From Gammaproteobacteria bacterium (GTDB lineage: Bacteria; Pseudomonadota; Gammaproteobacteria; Steroidobacterales; Steroidobacteraceae), in assembly GCA_017577615.1 (NCBI GenBank), contig PKRE01000001.1, positions 558,001 through 622,000 of the forward strand: DNA of 64,000 nucleotides, given 5' to 3'. Position 1 is the stretch's first letter. Each line of letters opens with the position of its first letter. Below the pieces are notes generated by a model. That model searched no databases. It had not been told where the DNA came from and saw only the letters and a program-made list of their open reading frames with translations. Of the stretch, positions 17,794-26,682 are shown piece after piece. The position numbers and the translations under genes are program-made.

Positions 17794-20541
17794 GTGGCAT
17801 CTGAAAAGCTTGCGAAGTATCGCTCGATGCGGGACTTCTCCAAGACGGTCGAGCCGATCGGTACGTTGCCAATCAAGCGTTCGAAACGTTTGCGTTTCGT
17901 GATTCAGAAGCATGCAGCGCGGCGCCTGCACTTCGATTTCCGTCTCGAGCTGGATGGAACGTTCAAGTCGTGGGCCGTGACGAAGGGCCCTTCGCTGGAT
18001 CCGAAGGACAAGCGCCTTGCCGTTGCAGTGGAGGACCATCCGCTCGACTACGGCGACTTCGAGGGCACGATTCCGAAAGGTCAGTACGGCGGCGGCACGG
18101 TGCAGCTGTGGGATCGCGGTTATTGGCAACCGCGCGGAGAGCGTCCGCCGCAGGAACAACTACAACGAGGTGAATTGAAGTTCTCGCTCGATGGGGAACG
18201 TTTGCGCGGCCACTACGTCCTCGTGCGCATGAAGCACGATCGCGAAGGCAGCAAACGCACGAACTGGCTGCTCATCAAGCAACGCGATGAGCACGCGCGC
18301 GGTACAGCGACGAGCGCTCTGCTGGCGCAAGATCGCTCCGTCGCTTCGGGACGCACGATGGCGGAGATCGCAGCAGGCACGGGACGCGGGCCGGCACCGT
18401 TCATGCTCGCTGCGCGGAAAGCCGCTCCTCCCGACGCAATCTGGAATTCCAAGAAAGCGAGCAGCGAAGATCCGGTTGCACGCCGACATGCCCAACGCAC
18501 GGCGGGGCACAACTCGCCGGATGCAAGCCCGCGATCGAAAAAGAGTCGGACGCCGATGCCCGCGTTCGTCGAGCCCGAGCTGTGCAAGTCCGTCGCTCGA
18601 CCGCCACAAGGATCGCCGTGGGCTCACGAGGTGAAGCTCGACGGCTATCGAATGCAATTGCGCGTCGAAGACGGCACTGCGGTATTGCGTACGCGCAAGG
18701 GTCTCGATTGGTCGGCGAAGTTCCACGAAATCGTCGTTGCCGCCTCGCGTTTGCCCGACTGGATGATCGACGGCGAGATCGTGGCGCTCGATCGTCACGG
18801 CGCACCAGATTTCGGAGCGCTGCAGGCAGCGCTCTCCGAGGGCGCTACGCGCGACCTCATCTTCTTCGCATTCGACTTGTTGTTTGCAGAAGGCGAAGAC
18901 TTGCGCAAGCTCCATCTGCACGAACGCAAGGCACGCCTGCACTCGCTCCTCGAGGTACAGCCTCGCGACGTAACGGCTCGAATACGTTATGTCGAGCACT
19001 TCGAGGCCGCCGGTGATGCAGTGCTACAGTCCGCTTGCCGCATGAAGCTTGAAGGCATCATCTCCAAACGGCTGGACTCGCCGTATCGCAGCGGCCGTGT
19101 CGGTGACTGGCTGAAGACGAAGTGCCGCGCCGGCCAGGAAGTCGTGATCGGCGGCTGGACACATGAAGCCGGGCGCTTCCGCTCGCTGCTGGTAGGCGTT
19201 TATCGCGACCACCGCCTGGTATATGCAGGACGCGTCGGAACGGGTTTTGGCCACGACAAGCTGCAGCGTCTGCTACCGAAGCTCAAAGCGCATGCGCGCG
19301 AGGAAAGTCCATTCTCTGACGGCGCACCGCGCGCATCGTCGGACATCCGGTGGGTCGAACCCAAGCTGGTCGCTGAAATTGAGTTCGCAGGCTGGACCAG
19401 CTCCGGTCAGATCCGACAAGCGGCTTTCAAGAGCTTGCGGAAAGACAAGCCCGCAACGCAAATCGTGGCCGAGAAACCCGCGCCTATCGCTACACAAGTC
19501 GCCGAGCCCGTACCGAAAGGCGTCCACCAGCGCGCGGGAACGACGCGCAATGCCGAACGCGAATCGAACATCGTGATGGGGGTTCTCATATCGAGCCCTG
19601 ACAAGCCTCTATGGCCTGCTGCAAACGATCGCGCCGCCATCACCAAGCTCGATCTCGCCCGCTACTTCGAGCGCATGGGTCAGCATCTGATGCCGCACAT
19701 CGAAGGGCGGCCGTGCTCGCTCATCCGTGCGCCCGACGGCATCGAGGGTCAGCGATTCTTTCAGCGTCACGCGATGCGAGGCACCTCGAGCCTGCTGACA
19801 CTCACGCAGGTACCGGGCGACTCCAAGCCCTACCTACAGATCGATCGCGTGGAAGGCTTGATCGCCGTCGCGCAGATCGCAGCAGTGGAGCTGCATCCGT
19901 GGAACTGCGAACCTTGTCGGCCCGACGTTCCCGGTCGCTTGGTCTTCGACATCGATCCTGCGCCCGATGTCGCCTTCGAAGATGTCATTGCTGCAGCGAA
20001 AGAGCTCAGGGAGCGTTTGGAGGCGCTCGGGCTGGTCGCGTTCTGCAAGACGACCGGCGGCAAAGGCTTGCACGTGGTGACGCCCCTCGCGCAGCCAAAG
20101 AACGGCGCGCTCGATTGGCGGCTGGCGAAGACCTTTGCGCAAAGTGTGTGCGCGCACATGGCAGAGGACAGCCCGGACAGATATCTCATCAAGATGACCA
20201 AGAAGCTGCGCACGGGACGCATCTTCCTCGACTACCTGCGCAACGATCGCATGTCGACAGCGGTCGCTCCTTTCTCGCCCCGCGCACGCGAGGGCGCGAC
20301 AGTTTCGATGCCGTTGACTTGGGCCCAAGTGAAATCTGGCCTGGATCCGACGCGCTACACGATGCACACCGTGCCGTCGCTGTTATCGAAGCTGAAGGCA
20401 TGGCAGGACTATGATGAGAGCGCTCGACCTCTCGAGCCTGCCATTCGCAAGCTCGTCAACGGGCGCAGCACGCCTGCGACCACATCGCGTGCGACATCGA
20501 AGAGACGCAAGAGCGATCGTGCGAATGTCGCTATCGAGTAA
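17794..20541 (+). CDS. ligD: non-homologous end-joining DNA ligase LigD (PE-LIG-POL)
   Basis: 915 aa with three domains. The 3'-phosphoesterase domain (about 35-190) has RRLHFDFRLELDG and GGGTVQLWDRG. The ATP-dependent ligase domain (about 265-560) has the catalytic Lys near residue 281 in EVKLDGYRMQL, then DGEIVALD and FDLLF. The C-terminal primase-polymerase domain (about 595-890) has the metal-binding DIDPAPDV near 718 and the KTTGGKGLHV block. The order matches Pseudomonas LigD. In the known pathway LigD works with Ku; no ku gene is in this window. The start is GTG at 17794, with AGGAG 6 nt upstream. It is convergent with the acyl-CoA dehydrogenase gene. Confidence 0.95.
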   Translation: MASEKLAKYRSMRDFSKTVEPIGTLPIKRSKRLRFVIQKHAARRLHFDFRLELDGTFKSWAVTKGPSLDPKDKRLAVAVEDHPLDYGDFEGTIPKGQYGGGTVQLWDRGYWQPRGERPPQEQLQRGELKFSLDGERLRGHYVLVRMKHDREGSKRTNWLLIKQRDEHARGTATSALLAQDRSVASGRTMAEIAAGTGRGPAPFMLAARKAAPPDAIWNSKKASSEDPVARRHAQRTAGHNSPDASPRSKKSRTPMPAFVEPELCKSVARPPQGSPWAHEVKLDGYRMQLRVEDGTAVLRTRKGLDWSAKFHEIVVAASRLPDWMIDGEIVALDRHGAPDFGALQAALSEGATRDLIFFAFDLLFAEGEDLRKLHLHERKARLHSLLEVQPRDVTARIRYVEHFEAAGDAVLQSACRMKLEGIISKRLDSPYRSGRVGDWLKTKCRAGQEVVIGGWTHEAGRFRSLLVGVYRDHRLVYAGRVGTGFGHDKLQRLLPKLKAHAREESPFSDGAPRASSDIRWVEPKLVAEIEFAGWTSSGQIRQAAFKSLRKDKPATQIVAEKPAPIATQVAEPVPKGVHQRAGTTRNAERESNIVMGVLISSPDKPLWPAANDRAAITKLDLARYFERMGQHLMPHIEGRPCSLIRAPDGIEGQRFFQRHAMRGTSSLLTLTQVPGDSKPYLQIDRVEGLIAVAQIAAVELHPWNCEPCRPDVPGRLVFDIDPAPDVAFEDVIAAAKELRERLEALGLVAFCKTTGGKGLHVVTPLAQPKNGALDWRLAKTFAQSVCAHMAEDSPDRYLIKMTKKLRTGRIFLDYLRNDRMSTAVAPFSPRAREGATVSMPLTWAQVKSGLDPTRYTMHTVPSLLSKLKAWQDYDESARPLEPAIRKLVNGRSTPATTSRATSKRRKSDRANVAIE

Positions 20542-20553
20542 CGTATCGGGTGG

Positions 20554-20590
20554 CACTGGGCTTTGGGCCTTACAGCCTACTGCCTACAGC
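20554..20590. repeat. degenerate intergenic repeat (TACAGCCTAC type)
   Basis: In the 42-nt gap between ligD and the acyl-CoA dehydrogenase gene, running a few bases into its stop end, the sequence reads CTGGGCTTTGGGC followed by TACAGCCTAC and TGCCTACAGC. The CTACAGCCTAC core recurs in other gaps at about 4521, 16411, 25382 and, as CACAGCCTACGG, 51571. Confidence 0.5.
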
Positions 20591-22245
20591 ATCAGCTCAT
20601 CCCGGAGCTGCGCTTCGTCGAGCTGGTCGAACGGCGTGCGCGCGAAACGCTTCGCTGCGGCGACGCCAGTGCGATCGTTCGCGTGATCGAGCTGCCACTG
20701 CGCATGCTCGATCAACAACGCCAGCTGGAAGCTGCGTCCCAGCGTCATGGCGAAGCGGCGTGCAGCCGCTTGCAGAAGCACTGGTTCGCGCGTCTCGCTG
20801 AGCCAGGCGCGTGCTTTCTCCACGGCAGCGATCGCGCGGCCACCGAGCGCCTTCAGCTCTGCTAGCGTGACTCCGTCGACGGCGGCTTGCATACGCGCGA
20901 TCAAGGCACGTGTGCCGGCCATCGGATCGCTGCGCAGCAGCGCATCCAGCGACAAGACATTCGTCGTACCTTCCCAGATCGGCAACACCTGTGTATCGCG
21001 CAGAAGCATGGGAATGCCCGTGTCCTCGATGTAACCGGCACCGCCGAACGCTTCGATCGCCTCGCTCACGACCGCGACCGCTTGTTTCGCAGTGAGCAGC
21101 TTGACGATCGGTGTCAACAAACGCAGCAGTGCCTGTTGCTCGGAGGTCATCTCGCGCGCTTCGCACAGTCCGAGCAGCTCGACGAGCTCGAATGCAAGCA
21201 GAAACGCGGCACGCGTTTCGGCCTCGAGCGTTGCGAGCGTATCGACGTGCAACGGCAGCTCAGCCAGACGCTTGCCGAAGGCGCGCCGCTCCTGTGCGTA
21301 GGAACGCGCGAGCGCCAGCGCGCGACGCATGAACGCCACCGACGTCACGCTGTTCCAGGCGCGCGTGATCACGAGCATCGGCTCGATCGCCCGCGTGCCG
21401 TTGCGAGGCTCGCCGATCAACGTGGCGCGCGTGCCGTCCAGGTACAGCTCAGCAGTCGGAACTTTGCGCGTACCGAGCTTGTCCTTAAGGCGCTCGACAC
21501 GAATGCCGTTCAGGCGACCTTCCGCGTCGCGCGTCTCCACATAGAACATCGCAAGCCCGCTGCCGCCGGGTCCGTTGCCCTCCGGACGCGCGAGCGTGAG
21601 CGCCATCTGCGAAGTGACGGCGGACGTGAACCACTTTTTGCCGTAGAGGCGCCAGGTACCATCCTCGGCGCGCACGGCTTTGCTCAAGGATGAGCCGACA
21701 TCCGAGCCGCCGGTAGCCTCCGTCATCCACTGTCCGCTCGTCCACGCCTGGCTCGGATCGCGGCTCGTCAGGCACGGAAGCGCACGTGCGATCGTTTCTT
21801 TGTGTCCACTTTCGAGTAAGGTTCGTGCTGCGCCATCGCTCATCGCGAGCGGGCACGTGTACACATCCGTCGACGGATGGAACAGGTACACGCTGGCGAA
21901 CTGGTGAATGCGCGAATAGCGCCCGTGCTTCGCTTCGTACGGTATCGCGACGAGCCCGCTTTGCGCTGCGACGACTGCAGCCCGCTGCCACAGCGGCGAC
22001 AGCTCGATCCGATCCACGCGATTGCCCCACGCGTCCCACTGGGTGAGCACGGGCTCGTGCAAGCGGTCGTCGAGCTGCAGCCGATACAGCTCGTTGCCCG
22101 CCAGCTCGCCCATGTGGTCGAGCTCGGGCTCGATCGCGCGCAAGATCTCCGGCGGCAGCTTGCGCTGCAGATAAGCGACCAGAAATCGATCGTCGCGGTA
22201 TTGATTCCCGAGCCGCGGTGCCGATTGAACAAAGATCGTCGACAT
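20584..22245 (-). CDS. AidB-like acyl-CoA dehydrogenase family protein
   Basis: 553 aa. The acyl-CoA dehydrogenase fold is evident: QWMTEATGGSDVGSS, LYGKKWFTSAVTS, RLKDKLGTRKVPTAELYLDG (conserved flavin-domain strand), YAQERRAFGKRLAELPL, and EAFGGAGYIEDTGIPMLLRDTQVLPIWEGTTNVLSLD. The long N-terminal part with WDAWGNRVDRIELSPLW resembles the AidB subgroup, which includes the E. coli alkylation-response protein. Length also fits (AidB about 540 aa). The true substrate is unknown, and ordinary fatty-acid oxidation is not assured. I start at 22245; the frame to 22329 adds 28 residues of poor quality. No clear SD is visible. It is divergent from rtcB. Confidence 0.85.
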   Translation of the reverse strand: MSTIFVQSAPRLGNQYRDDRFLVAYLQRKLPPEILRAIEPELDHMGELAGNELYRLQLDDRLHEPVLTQWDAWGNRVDRIELSPLWQRAAVVAAQSGLVAIPYEAKHGRYSRIHQFASVYLFHPSTDVYTCPLAMSDGAARTLLESGHKETIARALPCLTSRDPSQAWTSGQWMTEATGGSDVGSSLSKAVRAEDGTWRLYGKKWFTSAVTSQMALTLARPEGNGPGGSGLAMFYVETRDAEGRLNGIRVERLKDKLGTRKVPTAELYLDGTRATLIGEPRNGTRAIEPMLVITRAWNSVTSVAFMRRALALARSYAQERRAFGKRLAELPLHVDTLATLEAETRAAFLLAFELVELLGLCEAREMTSEQQALLRLLTPIVKLLTAKQAVAVVSEAIEAFGGAGYIEDTGIPMLLRDTQVLPIWEGTTNVLSLDALLRSDPMAGTRALIARMQAAVDGVTLAELKALGGRAIAAVEKARAWLSETREPVLLQAAARRFAMTLGRSFQLALLIEHAQWQLDHANDRTGVAAAKRFARTPFDQLDEAQLRDELML

Positions 22246-22387
22246 GGCGCGCTCATGGCGGAAGCGATGCGACCACCTTAGCTGCGCGCTGCAGGTGCTG
22301 CAATCGGACCTTGGCGAATGCGTGCGCATCGCCGCGACATGTGACGCGACGTGTGTTCCATCTCGTTGAGGAGGAAATCACAAGACG

Positions 22388-23611
22388 ATGACGGATCGAA
22401 TGTACGAGACCATCCGCGTGGATGGCGGCAGCGAAATCAAGATGTGGACGCGGGGCGTGCCGGTCGAGCCGGAGGCCAGGGCTCAGCTCGAGAAAACGGC
22501 GCGAATGCCCTTCATCTTCCGTCACCTTGCCGTCATGCCGGACGTGCACGTGGGCAAGGGGTCGACGGTCGGCAGTGTCATTCCGACGGTGCGCGCCATC
22601 ATTCCGGCTGCCGTGGGCGTCGACATCGGTTGCGGCATGATCGCTGTGAAAACCACGCTCACCGCCGCCGATCTTCCGGACAACTTGGCCCGCGTGCGCG
22701 CGGCAATCGAGTGTGCCGTGCCGCACGGCCGCACGCCGGGCAAACGCGATCGCGGCGCGTGGGGCGATCGGCTGCCCGAGAACGCGGAGCGCGCATGGGC
22801 AAAGCTGGCGCCCGGCTTCAAGCGCATCACGGAAAAATACCCGCACCTCCAGCGCACCAACCATCGCGTGCATCTAGGCACGCTCGGCACCGGCAATCAC
22901 TTCATCGAAGTGTGCCTGGACGAAGCGCAGTCGGTCTGGTTCATGCTGCACAGCGGCTCGCGCGGCGTCGGTAACGCTATCGGTACTCACTTCATCGAGC
23001 TTGCCAAGCAGGATATGCGCTCGTGGCTGGCGAACTTGCCGGATCGCGACCTTGCGTATTTCGAAGAAGGCACACAGCACTTCAACGATTATGTAGAGGC
23101 GGTCGAGTGGGCACAGAACTACGCGCGTCTCAATCGCGAAGTGATGATGGAGAACGTGATCGAGGCGGTGCGCAAAGTCATCCCCAAGCCGTTTGAGACG
23201 CACGCCGAGGCCGTCAACTGCCATCACAACTACGTAAGCCGTGAGCGTCATTTCGGCGAGGACATTTACGTCACGCGCAAAGGCGCCGTACGTGCGCGTC
23301 GCGGCGAGCTCGGCATCATTCCGGGCAGCATGGGCGCGCGCTCGTATATCGTGCGCGGGCTGGGCAACGAGGAAAGCTTTCACAGCTGTAGTCACGGTGC
23401 GGGCCGAAAAATGTCGCGCACGGAGGCGAAGAGGCGTTTCACGCTCGAGGACCATCGTGCCGCGACAGCCGGTGTCGAATGCCGCAAGGACAAGGACGTG
23501 ATCGACGAGACCCCCGGCGCATACAAGGACATCGACGCGGTCATGCGAGCGCAGCGAGACCTCGTCGAGATCGTGCACACTTTGAAGCAGGTCGTGTGCG
23601 TGAAGGGATAG
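22388..23611 (+). CDS. rtcB: RNA-splicing ligase RtcB
   Basis: 407 aa, the standard length for the E. coli-type protein. It joins RNA with a 2',3'-cyclic or 3'-phosphate end to a 5'-OH end, using GTP and Mn2+. Metal and active-site motifs are present: GVDIGCGMIAV, GTGNHFIEVCLD, HSGSRGVGNAIG, AVNCHHNYVSRE and SCSHGAGRKMSR, whose His is the guanylylated residue in E. coli RtcB. The ATG at 22388 follows a GAGGAGG about 13 nt upstream; an in-frame ATG four codons later would be nearer to a normal spacing only marginally. rtcA follows by 130 nt. No rtcR activator is nearby. Confidence 0.95.
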   Translation: MTDRMYETIRVDGGSEIKMWTRGVPVEPEARAQLEKTARMPFIFRHLAVMPDVHVGKGSTVGSVIPTVRAIIPAAVGVDIGCGMIAVKTTLTAADLPDNLARVRAAIECAVPHGRTPGKRDRGAWGDRLPENAERAWAKLAPGFKRITEKYPHLQRTNHRVHLGTLGTGNHFIEVCLDEAQSVWFMLHSGSRGVGNAIGTHFIELAKQDMRSWLANLPDRDLAYFEEGTQHFNDYVEAVEWAQNYARLNREVMMENVIEAVRKVIPKPFETHAEAVNCHHNYVSRERHFGEDIYVTRKGAVRARRGELGIIPGSMGARSYIVRGLGNEESFHSCSHGAGRKMSRTEAKRRFTLEDHRAATAGVECRKDKDVIDETPGAYKDIDAVMRAQRDLVEIVHTLKQVVCVKG

Positions 23612-23741
23612 TCCCGCTGGCGGCGCACGGCGGCTCGGGGAGAACAAATTGCTGGTTGCAAGCGTAGTAGGCAGGAGTCGAGGAAGTCGTCGAAGACCGA
23701 CGTGCCCGAAACCCATGCCCCAAACCCCCGTACCTCTAGCC

Positions 23742-24749
23742 ATGCTCGTCCTCGACGGCTCTCATGGCGAAGGCGGCGGACAGATTCTGCGCTCGTCGCT
23801 TTCGCTCGCCATCTGCACGCAGCAAGCCTTTCGCATCGAGAACCTCCGCGCGAATCGCAAGCCGCCCGGGCTGCAACGCCAGCACTTGGCTGCCGTGCGC
23901 GCAGCGACACAGATCAGCGATGCCGAGGTCAGCGGCGACGAGATCGGATCGCAGACGTTGGTCTTCAAACCCGGCAAGGTGCGTCCCGGCTCTTACACGT
24001 TCGCGATCGGCACGGCCGGCAGCGCGACGCTCGTGCTGCAAACCGTGCTGCCGCCGCTCCTGTCAGCGCAGCGACCGAGCACTGTTCGCGTGACGGGCGG
24101 CACGCACAATCGCGGCGCGCCACCGTTCGACTTTCTGGCACGCACCTTCGTGCCGCAGCTCGCACGCATGGGCGCGCAAGTCGAGCTCGAGCTGCTTGCA
24201 TATGGGTTCTATCCGAGAGGCGGCGGCGAGATCCGCGCCGAGATTCAGCCCGCAGCCCTTCAGCCGCTGCACCTGCACGAGCGCGGCGAGCTCCGCAGGG
24301 GTTACGCAGATGCCTATGTCGCCGGCCTGCCGATGCACATTGCCGAGCGGGAGCTCAAGGTCATCGGTCGCGTGCTCGGCTGGTCACAGGATCGGCTCAA
24401 CGTGCGCGTCTTGCCGAACGACATGGGACCCGGCAACGCCGTGACGATCACGATCGAGTACGAGCACGTGGCGGAAGTGATCACCGGCTTCGGCGAGCGC
24501 GGCGTGCGCGCCGAGACACTTGCGCAGGCGGCCGCGCTCGAGGCTCGCGAATACTTGCGTGCACGAGCGCCCGTCGGCGCGCACTTGGCCGATCAGCTGC
24601 TCGTGCCGATGACGCTGGCTGGTGGAGGCTCTTTCACCACCACCGCCGTGACGCCGCATCTCGAATCGAACGCGCTCGTCGTGGAAACGTTCACGGGGCG
24701 GCGCATTCGCATCGAGCCGCACCAAGAGGGGTTTCGCGTCGAGTGTTGA
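23742..24749 (+). CDS. rtcA: RNA 3'-terminal phosphate cyclase RtcA
   Basis: 335 aa. It converts RNA 3'-phosphate to 2',3'-cyclic phosphate using ATP. Family motifs: LDGSHGEGGGQILRSSL at the start, GPGNAVTITIEY, and the catalytic His in HLADQLLVPM, which is adenylylated in E. coli RtcA. The body includes GGTHNRGAPPFDFLARTFVP and AYGFYPRGGGEI. I start at the ATG at 23742, which gives the usual N-terminus; a start at 23715 would add nine residues (MPQTPVPLA). Neither has a clear SD. Together with rtcB it forms the known repair/splicing pair, here apparently without its regulator RtcR. Confidence 0.93.
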   Translation: MLVLDGSHGEGGGQILRSSLSLAICTQQAFRIENLRANRKPPGLQRQHLAAVRAATQISDAEVSGDEIGSQTLVFKPGKVRPGSYTFAIGTAGSATLVLQTVLPPLLSAQRPSTVRVTGGTHNRGAPPFDFLARTFVPQLARMGAQVELELLAYGFYPRGGGEIRAEIQPAALQPLHLHERGELRRGYADAYVAGLPMHIAERELKVIGRVLGWSQDRLNVRVLPNDMGPGNAVTITIEYEHVAEVITGFGERGVRAETLAQAAALEAREYLRARAPVGAHLADQLLVPMTLAGGGSFTTTAVTPHLESNALVVETFTGRRIRIEPHQEGFRVEC

Positions 24750-24833
24750 TGACGAGGTTGGAGCTTGCGCTCGGAACTCAAGTGGCGCGTGCTTGCGGGT
24801 CACTGCGGCCCGCCGCCTGCACGACCAGCAGCG

Positions 24834-25310
24834 TCACGACTGCGCGAGCCGCACGAGCGCATCGCCGCTGACGCGATACGTCGTCCATTCGTCGAGCGGC
24901 TTGGCACCCAAGCGCTCGTAGAAATCGATCGCTCGCTGATTCCAATTGAGAACGGACCATTCGAAGCGTCCGCAGCCGCGTTCGACTGCGAGCCGAGCGA
25001 GGTAACGAAGCAACGCCGCACCGCAGCCTTGTCCACGGAAGCTCGGCCGTACGTACAAGTCCTCCAGGTAAAGCCCGGGCCTGGCGAGAAACGTCGAGAA
25101 GTTATGGAAGAAAAGCGCGAAGCCGGCCACCTCGGTCCCGGCACGCGCGAGGACAACTTCCGCCGCGCGGCGCTCGAACAGCTGCTCTCGTAGCTGCGCT
25201 TCTGTAGCCGTCACTTGATCGAGCAGGCGCTCGAACTCCGCCAATTCCCGGATCAGGGACAGAATGATCGGCGCATCTTCGGGCAATGCGGGCTGAATGG
25301 AGAATTTCAT
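24834..25310 (-). CDS. GNAT family N-acetyltransferase (diamine acetyltransferase-like)
   Basis: 158 aa, a single GNAT domain. Acetyl-CoA binding is shown by VRPSFRGQGCGAALLRYLAR (R/Q-x-x-G-x-G/A type loop). The segment FALFFHNFSTFLARPGLYLEDLYV is typical of the spermidine/spermine N1-acetyltransferase-like group, and the C-terminal NQRAIDFYERLGAKPLDEW is also characteristic. Substrate cannot be fixed from sequence: polyamines or a small amine such as thialysine are plausible. It is convergent with rtcA and divergent from the LysR gene. A CGTGC/GCGGG dyad at 24788-24823 lies between it and rtcA. Confidence 0.85.
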   Translation of the reverse strand: MKFSIQPALPEDAPIILSLIRELAEFERLLDQVTATEAQLREQLFERRAAEVVLARAGTEVAGFALFFHNFSTFLARPGLYLEDLYVRPSFRGQGCGAALLRYLARLAVERGCGRFEWSVLNWNQRAIDFYERLGAKPLDEWTTYRVSGDALVRLAQS

Positions 25311-25610
25311 GAGCTGGAAATGAGCTGAGGCTACAGCGTTGAGCAGGCCACTGCGCGCGGCGAGCGGCTGGGTCGCACAGTCTACAGCCTACCACCCACG
25401 AAGCTGGCGATTGCGAGCGCCGGCGTCCCGTAATGCCCGACGCAGGGCGCGCGGATGCGCGTCGCTTCCCTCTTCCCTCGTTTCCCTACTGACCGTCATG
25501 CGTGACTTGCAATCTCGAGGTTCCTCTTCGCCTTCCATTCTTAACGCAATCAATATATTTTCTGGCTCGACCGCTCAGTACGTCCCGATCAGATGCAGAA
25601 AAATTGAACA
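25311..25610. other. intergenic region between the GNAT and LysR genes (300 nt)
   Basis: It holds a copy of the CTACAGCCTAC intergenic element at about 25382-25392. An AT-rich block at about 25540-25605 (with CAATATATTTTC) is the likeliest place for the LysR-gene promoter, and a LysR autoregulatory site may lie here. No clear gene is present. Confidence 0.4.
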
Positions 25611-26546
25611 ATGTCTGAGGGAACGAAACTGCCGCTGAACGCGCTTCGGGCATTCGAAGCGGTTGCCGCGCATTTGAGCTTCACGGGCGCCGCGCAAGCG
25701 CTCAATGTGACGACGGCAGCAGTGAGCTCGCACATCAAGGCGCTCGAAGAGTTTCTCGAGACCCCGTTGTTCATTCGTCACAGCCGCTCCGTGCGGCTCA
25801 CGCCCCAAGGGGCACGGCTCCTGCCTGGCGTCCAGAGGGGATTCAGCGAGCTGACGCGCGCGGTGGAGCAGCTACGGCAAGACCGCACTTCCGGCTTGCT
25901 CAACATCAGCCTCTTGGGACCCTTCCTGCAGAAGTGGCTGTTGCCGCGGCTCGGCGACTTTTATCGGAAGCATCCCGAGATCGACTTGCGCTTCAATGCA
26001 AGCCGCGACCTCGTCGACTTCATGCACACGGATTTCCACGCGGCAGTTCGTTACGGCGACGGCCAGTGGCCAGATCTGCGCGCCGAGAAGCTACTCGACG
26101 ATTGGGTCTTCCCGGTCACCAGCCCAACGTTGTACGCCAAGCACGGTGAGATCAAGACGATCGGCGATCTATACAAGTACCCATTGCTGCACAGCGCGAG
26201 CGAGCCGTGGGTGGATTGGCTACGCCGTCTCGGCGGCGACACGACACGCATCGAGCATGGGCCGGTGCTCGAAGATGCGGCGGCGTTGCTGACTGCCGCC
26301 GAGCAAGGGCAAGGCCTCGTGCTCGCACGCTGGTCACTGGTGGCGGATGACCTCGCGGCCGGACGGCTCGTACGTGCTTCGATGCAAAGCGTTCGGCAGC
26401 GGAACGCGTATTACTTCGTCGCACCGGAGCACCATTTCGAGCTGCCGAAAGTGAGCAAGTTTCGTGACTGGCTGAAAGAGGTGTGCCGTCAGTTCCCACC
26501 TCCCGAGGGTGAGAAGCTCGAGCCGGACGCAGACGGGCAGACGTAG
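25611..26546 (+). CDS. LysR family transcriptional regulator, GcvA-like
   Basis: 311 aa. The N-terminal winged helix-turn-helix (8-65) reads LPLNALRAFEAVAAHLSFTGAAQALNV in two parts: LPLNALRAFEAVAAHLSF and TGAAQALNVTTAAVSSHIKAL, then LFIRHSRSVRLTPQG. The effector domain (about 95-295) has LLPRLGDFYRKHPEIDLRF, DLVDFMHTDFHAAVRYGDG and AAEQGQGLVLARW, which are usual in the GcvA subgroup. GcvA-type regulators control glycine cleavage in E. coli, but many paralogues act on other targets (for example beta-lactamase genes). The nearest divergent gene is the GNAT acetyltransferase, a reasonable candidate target by the usual LysR rule. Confidence 0.88.
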   Translation: MSEGTKLPLNALRAFEAVAAHLSFTGAAQALNVTTAAVSSHIKALEEFLETPLFIRHSRSVRLTPQGARLLPGVQRGFSELTRAVEQLRQDRTSGLLNISLLGPFLQKWLLPRLGDFYRKHPEIDLRFNASRDLVDFMHTDFHAAVRYGDGQWPDLRAEKLLDDWVFPVTSPTLYAKHGEIKTIGDLYKYPLLHSASEPWVDWLRRLGGDTTRIEHGPVLEDAAALLTAAEQGQGLVLARWSLVADDLAAGRLVRASMQSVRQRNAYYFVAPEHHFELPKVSKFRDWLKEVCRQFPPPEGEKLEPDADGQT

Positions 26547-26576
26547 CGCGCAGCCGCACGCGGCCTCCTCAAGCGC

Positions 26577-26645
26577 AAAAATCGTGTCAGCTCATCGAGC
26601 CCCCTGAGCGCCCTGGCAGCGCGGGCCGCTCGATAAACCACGATT
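26577..26645 (-). terminator. nested-dyad terminator for the minus strand
   Basis: AATCGTG at 26580-26586 pairs with CACGATT at 26639-26645, and inside it ATCGAGC at 26594-26600 pairs with GCTCGAT at 26628-26634. A smaller CCC/GGG and GCGC/GCGC stem sits at the tip. Read on the minus strand the structure ends in five Ts (26581-26577). It lies between two convergent genes and would stop transcription of the HemD-like gene. Confidence 0.55.
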
Positions 26646-26682
26646 CGCGTCGCCCCCAGTCTCCAGTCCCTAGCCCCAGCCT

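Noticed and set aside
22305..22325. Sigma-54-like CTTGGCGAATGCGTGC upstream of rtcB
   Set aside because: GG and GC are 9 nt apart instead of 10, and other consensus positions do not fit.
24788..24823. CGTGC/GCGGG dyad between rtcA and the GNAT gene as a terminator
   Set aside because: No T run on either strand, with interrupted stems.
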